Origin: Bernardetiaceae bacterium
GTDB lineage: Bacteria; Bacteroidota; Bacteroidia; Cytophagales; Thermoflexibacteraceae
Direction: 5' to 3'
Assembly: GCA_025056255.1 (NCBI GenBank)
Contig: JANWVT010000015.1
Coordinates: forward strand, 1 to 64,000
DNA length: 64,000 bases
The notes under the pieces are model-generated. The model saw only the letters and a program-made list of their open reading frames with translations, did no database searches and was not told where the DNA came from. Positions 42,780-53,762 of this stretch are shown here, in pieces. The translations under genes were made by a program, and so were the position numbers. Each line of letters begins with the position of its first letter. Within the stretch, counting starts at the first letter, position 1.

Positions 42780-43000
42780 TATGCCGTTGCACGCCGCCCT
42801 TGCACACCGCCGTTGTTTTATGTCTGCACAATCAACCCTGTTGCCAGTAGTAGGTGCTACAATCTGGCAAGGTTGTTTTTCAGTTACTCAATGCTTAAAC
42901 CCTGTAAATCTTGCCATTTTGTCTAAATTATGTTAGGTTTTTATCCATCATGTTTGCCGATGCAAAACCTAAACATGCTCTAAACTTATCAGGTCTTAGG
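42780..43000 (+). repeat. Dispersed non-coding element with 13-base units (copy F)
   Basis: Contains CCGTTGCACGCCG, CCCTTGCACACCG and a third partial unit CCGTTGTT in tandem (42784-42817), then GCAAGGTTGTTTTTCAGTTAC (42868-42888) and GTTAGGTTTTTAT (about 42932-42944) and GCAAAACCTAAACATGCTC (about 42963-42981). These match the 41 kb copy E and partly copy G. The remaining 42587-42779 has nothing recognised. Confidence 0.6.
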
Positions 43001-43044
43001 CATTGCTCCCGACCAAATCCAGTTCAATTTATCCCAATACTTAC

Positions 43045-43086
43045 TAAAAAAATAAACCCGACTATCTATGCTGATAATCGGGTTTG
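43045..43086 (-). terminator. Intrinsic terminator of tmRNA
   Basis: Read on the minus strand: AAACCCGA pairs with TCGGGTTT (43054-43061 with 43078-43085) and is followed by ATTTTTTT. It closes the ssrA transcript. Confidence 0.8.
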
Positions 43087-43097
43087 ATAGTATGCAG

Positions 43098-43459
43098 TGG
43101 AGTTGGCGGGATTCGAACCCGCGTCCAGAACATGGCTTTGTCAAGCTTTCTACATGCTTAGTTTCCTTTGATTGTCGGGCTGAGCCAGGCGGGAAACACG
43201 CCGAAACTCAACCTTAGTTGTTGCTATCTCGCTTGTGCTTAACAACGTCACACAAGCCAGCGCCGCATTGCGATGTTCCGATTGGTAGCCGGCAGCGCAG
43301 GGGCTACCCGGAACACAGGTGCCTAATCCTCCGGATTAAGCAGCCAGAGCGAAGTTATTTTCGCCAGTTATTGTTCGGAAGGTTTTATTTACGGGAAATA
43401 CCTCCAACTCCCGGCATGCTTACTTGCAAACACTCATGCTGTCAAAACCAGTCAACCCC
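43098..43459 (-). ncRNA. ssrA: tmRNA (ssrA)
   Basis: 362 bases on the minus strand. The 5' end GGGGTTG pairs with CAACTCC at the 3' end, with the G3-U wobble that is the alanine identity signal; discriminator A; CCA not encoded. The T arm GCGGGTTCGAATCCCGC is intact. The tag frame encodes GENNFALAA, read from GGC GAA AAT AAC ... GCT GCT TAA on the minus strand (43336-43365), ending in the usual ALAA degradation signal. Promoter box at 43493-43500. Its partner smpB is at 14446. Confidence 0.95.
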
Positions 43460-43492
43460 AATAAAACAATGAACACTTTGTCTATAAGACCA

Positions 43493-43500
43493 CAAAATTA
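43493..43500 (-). promoter_or_regulatory. -7 promoter box for ssrA
   Basis: On the minus strand TAATTTTG, perfect TAnnTTTG, 33 bases upstream of the mature tmRNA 5' end; a short precursor leader would be processed off. Confidence 0.5.
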
Positions 43501-43527
43501 GCAAAAAAGTTGCATAAGGTGCGAAAT

Positions 43528-44292
43528 TTATGAAACAGGTCGTAAGCTTACTACTACTACTGCCGCCCCAAAGGTTAGTTGGAAACGCAGCAAGTCTTTG
43601 CTGATGTCTATAATTTTCCAGACTTCTACTTCGTTGCCGTAGTCAAAAATAAGGTCTGTGCCTGTACTGTTGAATCGCCAGGTACCTTCTATGGTTTGTG
43701 GGTCGGAGGCGGCGCATTTGGTAGGTCCTTCATCGCGCACAAATTTGTTGGCTTTGAAAAAGATATTCAAATTGTCGCGCACGCATGGCGGAACGCCTGC
43801 TGGAAAGGGTTGTCCGTTGAGCGTAACGTCGGTGATGCGCCAGCGCTTACCACCAGGACCTGCCAACAAGCCGCTGTTATTTTTACTGATTACAGTAAAC
43901 TCCGTATTTACGTAAAATGAACCAATAGATTTGACATTGGTGCGAAACTTTCCTTCCCAATTGTTAAGGCTGTCAGCAACCGCATTGATGTAATACTCGC
44001 CTGCTTCTAAGCCCACAAAACGAACCACACCGTTTTCGGCTGTTTGTTTCGGTGGCTTTACGGGGTTAGTTTCATTGAGCCAGTCTTCGCGGGTGCGGTA
44101 AATCGCCACGTCGGCACGAGGAACGCCGTCGCCAAATCCGTTTAGCACGTACAGTTCCAAAACAGCATTAGGTTGCCCCTCGCCGCATCCACCCACTGCT
44201 AACATCACCAGCGGCATAAAAAATTGCAGCTTGCGGTGCCACAACTGCAACCATTTCCAAGTGCAAACAGTATCGGTTTTAAATTTTGCCAT
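43528..44292 (-). CDS. Hypothetical lipoprotein, beta-sandwich type
   Basis: 254 residues. A long N-terminal region carries a lipoprotein signal (MPLVMLAVGGC, Cys about 36 of the chosen start). Then a region like a carboxypeptidase-regulatory or SpaA-type fold (about 45-130: GVPRADVAIYRTREDWLNE, GEYYINAVAD) and a C-terminal domain resembling lipocalin-like META repeats (about 150-250: KRWRITDVTLNGQPF, IEGTWRFNSTGTDLIFDYG). Function unknown; probably an outer-membrane lipoprotein. Start uncertain: 44292 is an ATG; the signal core begins at about residue 26. Confidence 0.65.
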   Translation of the reverse strand: MAKFKTDTVCTWKWLQLWHRKLQFFMPLVMLAVGGCGEGQPNAVLELYVLNGFGDGVPRADVAIYRTREDWLNETNPVKPPKQTAENGVVRFVGLEAGEYYINAVADSLNNWEGKFRTNVKSIGSFYVNTEFTVISKNNSGLLAGPGGKRWRITDVTLNGQPFPAGVPPCVRDNLNIFFKANKFVRDEGPTKCAASDPQTIEGTWRFNSTGTDLIFDYGNEVEVWKIIDISKDLLRFQLTFGAAVVVVSLRPVS

Positions 44293-44487
44293 GAGCAAAA
44301 ATAACGATTCACCTTTATTTTGGTATATTTATAGGAATACACAAGTTGCCATCTTTGCAAACATCCTTTATAAGGATGTTGACTATCAACAAATTGGCTT
44401 ACTTCTATTGATTATTCTCATGGCAGCAAAGGCAATGTAACAACCCGCTGGTTTACCTATCAGGTTTTTTCAAAAAATGACTGACAA

Positions 44488-47400
44488 ATGAAACACATAA
44501 ACTCAACAAACATGCGCTTTTGTACCTTGTGGCTTCTGTGCTATATGCTGACCTATGCTGCAAGAGCCACACATATTGTAGGCGGCGAGTTTCAGATGAC
44601 CCACGTAGGTGGGAACTCCTACCGCATTACACTCAACGTTTATTTTGATGCAGTAAATGGCAATCCTGCGGCTATTGACCGACCTACGGTGCGTATTGGC
44701 GCATTTTCCAAAACCAATAACCGCCTGATTCAGGTGTTTGAATTGCCGTTGGTAGAGGAACGCCCCGTAAACTACACGGTTCCGGCTTGTGCAGTTGGGC
44801 AAATTGTAACAAGGCGCATTACCTACATGGCAACAGTAGTTCTCAATCCCAATATGTACACCGAAGAGGGCGGATACTACCTAAGCTGGGAACGCTGCTG
44901 TCGCAACAATGTGATTGACAATATCATAGCGCCCGGTGCATCGGGGCAGACTTTCTACATGGAATTTCCGCCACTCATTCGCAACGGAGCACGGTTCATC
45001 AATTCATCCCCTAACCTGACCTTGCCTGTTAGTGACTACGCCTGTGCCGGGCAGCCTTTCACGTTTAATTACGGTGCCACAGACCCCGACGGCGACCGCT
45101 TAGTATATGAACTTCGCACGCCCATTAACGGCACGAGCACGCAGGCAAATCCTGCTCCCAATCCACCCAATCCGGGACCGTATCCGCTTGTGCGCTTCGT
45201 GCCGGGCATCGGGGTAAACAACATGATTCCGGGCACGCCTCCTCTGCAAATTAACAGTGCAGGCGTACTCACCGTAACTCCGCAAACGGCAGGCTTGTAC
45301 GTATTTGCTATTGCCATTTCCGAGTTTAGGGGTGGAGTAAAAATTGGCGAGACGGTTCGCGAGTACCAGTTGTATGTTCTGAATTGCCCTCGCAGCCGCC
45401 CGCCGGTAGCTGAGGTGGACAATCCCGCCCGCCCAGGTACATTTTTGACTGCACGCGATACGATTCGGTTCGGAGCGGATGATACCAACCGATGCGGTAC
45501 GCTGGTACTTTCTGACCAAGACCCCAACACCATTCTAACCATCAGTGCGGTACCGATTAATTTTACAGATGCTGCTGGTTTTACTTTCCCGGGTCGTGTG
45601 TCTTTGCCAAACGGAGGTACAGTGCGCCAGCAGTTTTGTGTACCGGAGTGCCCGCAGCGCTTTGATGCCAACGGCAGACCGCTGCCCTACACGTTTGATT
45701 TCATTGTAACTGATAACAGTTGTCCGCTGCCGCAATCCGATACAGTGCGGGTGAACGTATTGGTGGAAGTAGCACCGAACACTCCTCCGCAGTTAGTAGC
45801 AAACCTCGCCCGCTACGACAGCATCCGACGCGAATATACCGTTGAGGTAGAAGTTGGTCAAAGTCTGAACTTCACTCTGACGGCAACTGACCGCGAAAAC
45901 AACACGCTACGCCAATTGATGGAAGGCATAGGTTTCAATCCTGCGGCTTTGGGAATGAGCCTGAGCGGTACATTAAGCGGTACGCCTCCACTGCGCAACA
46001 CCTTTCAATGGACACCCCGTTGCGATTTGCTTGCGCCCAATGAAGCACAACGAGAATATGTCCTTCGCTTCACTACAACCGACCAGCCACGTTGCCAACA
46101 ACCCCGAAGCGTACAAACTACTGTTCGCATTATTCTGAAAAACAAGCAGGTGCCCAATCAGAAACCGGTGCCCACGGTGGGCAACCTGCGCTTTGACCCT
46201 GTAACAAGGGTATTTTACGATACTGCTTTTGTTGGCAGCCCGATTAGTTTCCCTGTTAGGGGAACAGATGCCGACCGCGACAGTATTCGCCTGAGTGCCA
46301 GAGGGGTTGGTTTTGACTTAGCAGCCGTTCGCGCTCAGTTTCCAACGCTGGCGGGCTTGCCGCCGTTAAACGGCACTTTCCAATGGACGCCGCCCTGCGA
46401 GTTGGTAGCAAATTTGCGCCCGGGCGAACATCGCGCATTTGATTTTGAGTTTCGCGTACAGGATTTCCAGACTTGTCCGCCTGCTACTTCCGACTCGCTG
46501 GTGCGGGTGCGCCTGTTTGTAAAAACTCGCCCCAATCTGCCCCCTGTGGTGCGTCCTAACCTGCCCTTTGATGCCCGCACGCGAACCTATTTTGATTCGG
46601 TTGTAGTGGGAGGAACCTTTCATTTCACTGTGCAGGGAACCGACAACGAACGCGACAGCGTGCTGATGCGCTTGCAAGGCATCAACCTTAATCCACAGGC
46701 ACTGGGCATGGCATTCCCCGATGTGCGTGGCAGAGCACCCGTTACAGGTACTTTCCGCTGGGCAACTAACTGCTCCTTATTAGCAGACAGCACCCGCGCA
46801 CAAGATTTCTTTGTAAATTTTCTCATTAATGATTTTGATGAATGTGGGCGTCCTAAATTTGATACGGCACGTGTGCGGCTGCGCATACTGCCCAACTCTA
46901 CTCCCAACAGGCGACCGATGACAAGTGCCGAGTTGCCATTGCGGACAGGATTTACCAAATTCTATGTGGATACCGTAGAGCTTGGAAGACCCTACACGGC
47001 AAACATTCTGGCAGACGATGCCGACCGCGACAGCTTATTGTTGTATGTGTTGCCGCAAGGGTTCAATTTGGCAAGTGTAGGTATGCAATTTGCGAACCGC
47101 AGCGGAAGACCGATTTTGCGCTCAACGCTCACATGGAATCCGGATTGCAGTTTACTGCCCGATTTGGCAAGAGGCGTATTCAGTCGCACATTTGACATGG
47201 ATTTCGTTACCCGCGATTTCAGAAACTGCCAACCCTTCGCCGCCGATACTATCCGCGTCCGCTTGGTATTGCTCTACCGTCAGCAAAACAACCGTGCGCC
47301 TGTAATTACGGCAACCGACCTGACACAGACTTCGGCGAAGAGCTATTTTCGCGAGGTGCGGGCAGGTGAACAGGTGCGATTCAACATTCGCGCTACCGAT

Positions 47401-48291
47401 GCGGATAACGATACGCTAACGCTTACAGGCACGCCGATTGGCTTTACTTTGGCAGCAGCAGGCATCTCACTTACGCCTAATCCGGTAACAGGGCGCGGAA
47501 CCGTGCAAAGCACTTTCTCGTGGCAACCTCCTTGCAACTTGCTGACCAACAACGAACCCCGCGATTTTCAGTTGGTTTTCGCAGCCTCCGACCGTCGGCT
47601 TTGCAACTTAAACCGTTCCGATACCATTCGCATTACATTGCGATTGCTGCCCGTGCCCAACCCCAATCCGCCGACCATTAGCGCCAATTTGACGCCAGTG
47701 CCGCAAACTCGCCGCTACCTCATCAACATTCAGCCCGGTCAGCCTGTTGTGTTTAACGTGCGCGGCGACGATGCCGACCGCGACTTCATTACCATATCGG
47801 CTGAACCTCAGGGATTTGCACTAACCGACTTCGGGATGAATTTTCAAAACAGAGAAGGAGTTGCACCGTTGGATGCACCTTTCAACTGGCTGCCCGACTG
47901 CAATATGCTCAACCGGCGCAGAGAGTTTGATATTCGCTTTGCCGTGCGCGATAAAAATGATTGCGGACTGAGCCGTACCGATACAATTTTGGTGCAAATG
48001 CGCTACGCTGCCGAGTTTGACCTGCGCAATTTTCAGCCTGCCAACGTGTTCACTCCCAACGGCGACGGCATTAACGATACCTTCCGTATTCCGAACTGGC
48101 CCCCTGAAAATTGTCAAAATGCATTTGTCAAAATTGAAATTTACAATCGCTGGGGCAGGCTTGTTTTTCGGAGCGACCGCAAAGATTTTGAATGGGACGG
48201 CAACGGATTTCCCTCAGGGGTCTATTATTACACCATTTCTTTCACCAACAGTAATTTTAAGGGCACCGTAACAAAAGTAGATGAAATGTAG
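44488..48291 (+). CDS. Giant surface protein with gliding/T9SS C-terminus
   Basis: 1267-residue exported protein. Signal peptide (about 1-29, ending AARA), an N-terminal region starting THIVGGEFQMTHVGGNSYRI as in many CHU-type gliding proteins, then six tandem repeats of about 125 residues starting near residues 431, 557, 682, 805, 935 and 1060 (each: N..P.., GTDADRDSI-type calcium-like turn, F.W.P.C.LL, SDT.RV). The end (about 1175-1267: FQPANVFTPNGDGINDTFRI, IYNRWGRLVFRS, PSGVYYYTI) is the CHU_C domain that directs export by the type IX system. Likely adhesin or gliding-surface filament. ATG 44512 is an alternative start. Confidence 0.85.
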   Translation: MKHINSTNMRFCTLWLLCYMLTYAARATHIVGGEFQMTHVGGNSYRITLNVYFDAVNGNPAAIDRPTVRIGAFSKTNNRLIQVFELPLVEERPVNYTVPACAVGQIVTRRITYMATVVLNPNMYTEEGGYYLSWERCCRNNVIDNIIAPGASGQTFYMEFPPLIRNGARFINSSPNLTLPVSDYACAGQPFTFNYGATDPDGDRLVYELRTPINGTSTQANPAPNPPNPGPYPLVRFVPGIGVNNMIPGTPPLQINSAGVLTVTPQTAGLYVFAIAISEFRGGVKIGETVREYQLYVLNCPRSRPPVAEVDNPARPGTFLTARDTIRFGADDTNRCGTLVLSDQDPNTILTISAVPINFTDAAGFTFPGRVSLPNGGTVRQQFCVPECPQRFDANGRPLPYTFDFIVTDNSCPLPQSDTVRVNVLVEVAPNTPPQLVANLARYDSIRREYTVEVEVGQSLNFTLTATDRENNTLRQLMEGIGFNPAALGMSLSGTLSGTPPLRNTFQWTPRCDLLAPNEAQREYVLRFTTTDQPRCQQPRSVQTTVRIILKNKQVPNQKPVPTVGNLRFDPVTRVFYDTAFVGSPISFPVRGTDADRDSIRLSARGVGFDLAAVRAQFPTLAGLPPLNGTFQWTPPCELVANLRPGEHRAFDFEFRVQDFQTCPPATSDSLVRVRLFVKTRPNLPPVVRPNLPFDARTRTYFDSVVVGGTFHFTVQGTDNERDSVLMRLQGINLNPQALGMAFPDVRGRAPVTGTFRWATNCSLLADSTRAQDFFVNFLINDFDECGRPKFDTARVRLRILPNSTPNRRPMTSAELPLRTGFTKFYVDTVELGRPYTANILADDADRDSLLLYVLPQGFNLASVGMQFANRSGRPILRSTLTWNPDCSLLPDLARGVFSRTFDMDFVTRDFRNCQPFAADTIRVRLVLLYRQQNNRAPVITATDLTQTSAKSYFREVRAGEQVRFNIRATDADNDTLTLTGTPIGFTLAAAGISLTPNPVTGRGTVQSTFSWQPPCNLLTNNEPRDFQLVFAASDRRLCNLNRSDTIRITLRLLPVPNPNPPTISANLTPVPQTRRYLINIQPGQPVVFNVRGDDADRDFITISAEPQGFALTDFGMNFQNREGVAPLDAPFNWLPDCNMLNRRREFDIRFAVRDKNDCGLSRTDTILVQMRYAAEFDLRNFQPANVFTPNGDGINDTFRIPNWPPENCQNAFVKIEIYNRWGRLVFRSDRKDFEWDGNGFPSGVYYYTISFTNSNFKGTVTKVDEM

Positions 48292-50212
48292 CATCGCCTC
48301 CGTACTTTTGCTCATGAGGCTTGTTTATTTTTTTATCGGAATAAATTTGGCGCTTGCATGGCATCAAACCGTTTTTGCACAGGTTTTGCGCACCCGCGCC
48401 GATAGCCTAGAATATTTCATCTGGCAGGCAGCATGGGAGCAACGGCAGGCGACAGAACGAACTCTGACTTTGCTCCAAAACAAAAATAACCTGCTGCCTT
48501 TCAAGGAGTTGGACAACTTCCGTTTTGCTGCTGTATCTATCAGCGACGGACCCATGCTGCCCGATTTTGGCAACACGCTGCAACTGTATGCCCCCGTTAA
48601 ACTTTTCTCGGCGCGTCGGAACCTGACAAGGCAGATAGCCGACGATTTACTGACAAAAATGCAGCCCTATAATGTTGTCATCATCAGCTTGCATGGCAAG
48701 CCAGACTTGTTGCAACAGATGCGCACCATTGAGTCGGAAGTAGCCTATCTTATCAATCAGTTAGACCGTAGAACAAAAATTGTGTTGGCTGTATTTGGAA
48801 GCCCGATTCAATTGTTGCAGATAGACCGGTTAGACCGCATAGAGGCAGTAGCCCTTACCTACGACGATACCCAAGATGCCCAAGAACTGATGGCGCAAGC
48901 AATTTTTGGTGCAATCGGTTTTCAAGGTAAGTTGCCATTCCATTTACCTCCTTTATTTGAGAAAGATGCGGGAATAATGACCCAGCCATTGGGCAGGATG
49001 AAATTTACTTGGGCGGAAGAACTGGGGCTTACCCGATTGCAGCTACGCCCCGCCGATTCCATTGCCCGAATGGCAATAGAAAAACAGGCAGCACCCGGTT
49101 GCGTAGTGTTGGCAGCCAAAGACGGCAAAGTTTTTTACTACAAAGCCTTTGGTTTTCAAACCTATGACTCGCTGCTGCCCGTTCAGAAAAACCAAGTGTT
49201 CGACCTTGCCTCTATCACCAAAATCAGCACTTCGATAGCAGCACTGATGAAATTGTATGATGATAAAAAAATAGACATAGACAAGCCTTTGGCACGTTAT
49301 GAGAAGTCTTGGGCAAAAACCAATAAAAAAAGTTTGACCTTAAAAGAAATCCTTACTCATCATGCAGGTTTAAAGGCATGGATTCCGTTTTGGCAAAATG
49401 CTCGCCAAGCCGATGGCGCACTTCGCCCTGACGTTTTCAGTAAAGACTCCACTCGGGTTTATTCACTGAAAGTTGCCGATAAGCTCTACATCAACCATCA
49501 TTATTTGGATAGCATCTTTCAGCAAATCCGAAATTCGCCATTAGGCAAACGCGGTGAATATGTGTACAGCGACCTTTCCTATTACTACTATCCACGAATA
49601 GTGCGACGACTCGCCGGAAAAAATTTTGATGATTTTTTGGATGAAAACTTTTATGCACCTTTGGGTGCTTCTACCCTAACCTTCAATCCATTAAATAAGG
49701 GCATCCCCTTGCGCAACATTGTGCCTACCGAGTTAGATACAGCCTTTCGCAAGCAACTGTTGCACGGCACAGTACACGACGAGGGCGCTGCTATGATGGG
49801 AGGCATTTCCGGTCATGCAGGGCTTTTCGGCAATGCAGCAGACCTCGCCAAACTGATGCAAATGTATCTGAACGGAGGGCTCTACGCTGGCAAACAATAC
49901 TTAAAGCCAGAAACGATAGCATATTTTACTCGCTGCCACTCTTGTAATGGTAAAGACCCTGCCAAAACAAACCCAAGAGGTATCGGGTTTGACAAACCTC
50001 GCAGTAACAATACGGCACCTTCCGCTTCTGCAGAAAGTTTTGGGCATTCAGGGTTTACCGGCACTTTTACATGGGCAGACCCTGCCAACGGTTTGCTATA
50101 CATTTTTCTTTCCAATCGAGTTTATCCTACGCGCCAAAACAACCGGCTTTCTGAGTTGAGCATTCGCAGCAACATGTTGGAGTCATTTTACCAGTTGTTC
50201 AAACGCAATTGA
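48281..50212 (+). CDS. GH3 C-domain fused to class C beta-lactamase fold
   Basis: 643 residues with a signal peptide (about 1-34). The part at 58-225 (RTLTLLQNKNNLLPFKELD, then IISLHGK, VLAVFGSPIQLL, FGAIGFQGKLPF) is the C-terminal domain of GH3 beta-glycosidases, but the preceding catalytic TIM barrel is missing. From about 255 to 640 is a serine beta-lactamase/DD-peptidase fold: S311 xxK in LASITKIS, Y429-S-D, and GHSG at 588-591. In many Bacteroidota this beta-lactamase domain sits at the C-terminus of a full GH3 protein. Here only the fused tail is present. The start overlaps the preceding gene by 11 bases. Confidence 0.82.
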   Translation: MKCSIASVLLLMRLVYFFIGINLALAWHQTVFAQVLRTRADSLEYFIWQAAWEQRQATERTLTLLQNKNNLLPFKELDNFRFAAVSISDGPMLPDFGNTLQLYAPVKLFSARRNLTRQIADDLLTKMQPYNVVIISLHGKPDLLQQMRTIESEVAYLINQLDRRTKIVLAVFGSPIQLLQIDRLDRIEAVALTYDDTQDAQELMAQAIFGAIGFQGKLPFHLPPLFEKDAGIMTQPLGRMKFTWAEELGLTRLQLRPADSIARMAIEKQAAPGCVVLAAKDGKVFYYKAFGFQTYDSLLPVQKNQVFDLASITKISTSIAALMKLYDDKKIDIDKPLARYEKSWAKTNKKSLTLKEILTHHAGLKAWIPFWQNARQADGALRPDVFSKDSTRVYSLKVADKLYINHHYLDSIFQQIRNSPLGKRGEYVYSDLSYYYYPRIVRRLAGKNFDDFLDENFYAPLGASTLTFNPLNKGIPLRNIVPTELDTAFRKQLLHGTVHDEGAAMMGGISGHAGLFGNAADLAKLMQMYLNGGLYAGKQYLKPETIAYFTRCHSCNGKDPAKTNPRGIGFDKPRSNNTAPSASAESFGHSGFTGTFTWADPANGLLYIFLSNRVYPTRQNNRLSELSIRSNMLESFYQLFKRN

Positions 50213-50238
50213 GTAAGCCCAATTTCGTTTATTTGGCT

Positions 50239-50246
50239 TACATTTG
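50239..50246 (+). promoter_or_regulatory. -7 promoter box for the ABC-2 permease
   Basis: TACATTTG, perfect TAnnTTTG, 53 bases before the ATG at 50299. It supports a start downstream of the long frame's first ATG at 50209. Confidence 0.45.
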
Positions 50247-50298
50247 CTGCAATTTTGAGGCAGCTTTAACGCGCGGCATTGCATTTCTTTACGGAATC

Positions 50299-51182
50299 AT
50301 GAATGCCCTTGCCAATTGTCGTATGAAGCAACAAACTGATAGTGAGGAACATTGGACGGAAATCATTCGTCCGGAAACACCTTGGTGGGATTTAAAACTC
50401 AAAGAACTGTATCGCTACCGCGATTTGGTGCGCATTTTTGTATGGCGCGATTTTGTGGCAGCCTACAAGCAAACCCTGCTAGGTCCTTTGTGGCATTTTA
50501 TTAACCCATTTGCCAGTACCATTATCAACACCATTGTGTTCGGGGCTATTGCACAGATTCCGATGGAAGGCATTCCTCCGTTTTTATTCCAATTTACCAG
50601 CACCATGATTTGGAGTTATTTCGTGCGCTGCTTCGGTGCTGCCCAAAACACCTTTTTGAGCAATTCTCACATTTTCAGCAAGGTATATTTCCCACGTTTG
50701 GCAGTGCCTGTGTCAGGTGCTATTTCTGCTCTTTTGCAGTTTGGCATTTTGTTCATTTTTTACCTGTTGTGCATTGGTTGGTACAACTGGCGCGGTGAGG
50801 CAGTAGGAGTAGATTGGCGCATGTTGCCCTTTTTTCCTGTAACGATGCTTGGTTTGGCATTGTCGGGCATGGGGTTAGGAGCCATTGTAGCTGCACTCAC
50901 AACCAAATATCGCGACCTGAACTTGTTTGTGGGGTATGGTTTGTCGTTGCTGATGTACAGTTCTGCCGTAGTTTATCCTTTGTCTGCCCTACCGGACTAC
51001 ATCAAACAATATGCGTGGCTCAATCCATTGATAGCACTTATGGAACTTGGGCGCAGTGGCTTATTGGGAACAGGTGTTCCTGCAATTGAAAGTGTACTGC
51101 TAAGTGTTGTAATTTCTGTGTTGATATTTTTGATAGGTCTGATTATGTTCAATCGCGCCGAGCGCACCTTTATTGATACGGT

Positions 51183-51186
<4 letters not shown>
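50299..51186 (+). CDS. ABC-2 type polysaccharide export permease
   Basis: 295 residues. Begins with a cytoplasmic part (RYRDLVRIFVWRDFVAAYKQ) then six probable membrane segments (about residues 58-80, 90-110, 128-150, 165-190, 202-225, 262-285), the Wzm/TagG layout. The segment QTLLGPLWHFINPFASTIIN is a family mark. The ATP-binding partner (Wzt) is not in the window, so it is an orphan half. It overlaps the FemAB-like gene by ATGA. ATG 50323 is the alternative start. Confidence 0.85.
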
Positions 51187-53147
<1,961 letters not shown>

Positions 53148-53306
53148 TTAACGCCTACAAATTTAAGCATCTGAGGCAGATTTAGAAGAATTCTGAACCC
53201 TAATTCATCTTTCTGGTAATCAGAGACGCATAACGTTTGTAAAAAATCTAACAAGAACCACTTGCATTTTAAAATCAGGATTTGCATTTTTGCACCAGAA
53301 TTGATT

Positions 53307-53394
53307 AGAGGGATGGCTGAGCGGTCGAAAGCGGCGGTCTTGAAAACCGTTGTGGGGCAACCCACCGGGGGTTCGAATCCCTCTCCCTCTGCCA
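53307..53394 (+). tRNA. tRNA-Ser (UGA)
   Basis: 88 bases with acceptor AGAGGGA/TCCCTCT, G discriminator and encoded CCA (53392-53394). The anticodon loop is CTTGAAA (anticodon TGA) and the long variable arm (GTGGGGCAACCCAC-type stem) is that of a class II serine tRNA. A TTG-N20-CATTTTTG arrangement (53262-53292) upstream could be its promoter. Confidence 0.96.
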
Positions 53395-53428
53395 AGTGCC
53401 TCAGAATAGCTTCTGAGGCACTCTTTTT
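53395..53428 (+). terminator. Intrinsic terminator after tRNA-Ser
   Basis: AGTGCCTCAGAA (53395-53406) pairs perfectly with TTCTGAGGCACT (53411-53422), loop TAGC, then CTTTTT. Confidence 0.92.
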
Positions 53429-53525
53429 ATGCTTTCTCTTTTCTCAGATTATCTGCTAAAAAATAAGACAAGCATGCAGCCACGCATCCGAAAAATCCAA
53501 TTTGCACCTTGCCGCTGCTTACTAT

Positions 53526-53627
53526 TGACCAGCTAAATCATAACAAATGTTTTCGTTGAAAAGTGAAAACAAAGCCATAATTTGTAGGCTTACTCTTCAC
53601 TTTTTGTTTGTGTTTTTCCACTGGTCA
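53526..53627. other. Nested inverted repeats in intergenic gap
   Basis: TGACCAG (53526-53532) pairs with CTGGTCA (53621-53627); inside, AAAAGTGAA (53559-53567) pairs with TTCACTTTT (53596-53604); inside that, AAGCC (53572-53576) pairs with GGCTT (53587-53591). A single ~100-base branched stem could form. It may be a small RNA, a mobile-element remnant or a regulator; the rest of the 53429-53737 gap shows nothing else. Confidence 0.4.
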
Positions 53628-53737
53628 GCAGTTGATTGCCGAGTTGGGTTTTTACATTTTCGTTAAACTAATAAGAAAACTATACCGCCTACTCTAAATT
53701 GCTCATGGGAGCGCCCCACTTAGCTGTTTGGTTTAAT

Positions 53738-53745
53738 TATCTTTG
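53738..53745 (+). promoter_or_regulatory. -7 promoter box for the fructosamine kinase gene
   Basis: TATCTTTG, perfect TAnnTTTG, 17 bases before ATG 53763. Confidence 0.5.
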
Positions 53746-53762
53746 CCCAAAAAACATCGGAT

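Noticed and set aside
43399..43411. tmRNA 5' end at the internal GGAGTTG (about 43411)
   Set aside because: The GGGGTTG at 43453-43459 gives the G3-U acceptor pair and the expected 5' domain, so the longer RNA is correct.
43218..43472. 84-codon plus-strand frame
   Set aside because: It lies wholly over the tmRNA on the other strand; no protein-like pattern.
45069..45671. 200-codon minus-strand frame inside the giant repeat protein
   Set aside because: Shadow of the coding strand; no domain.
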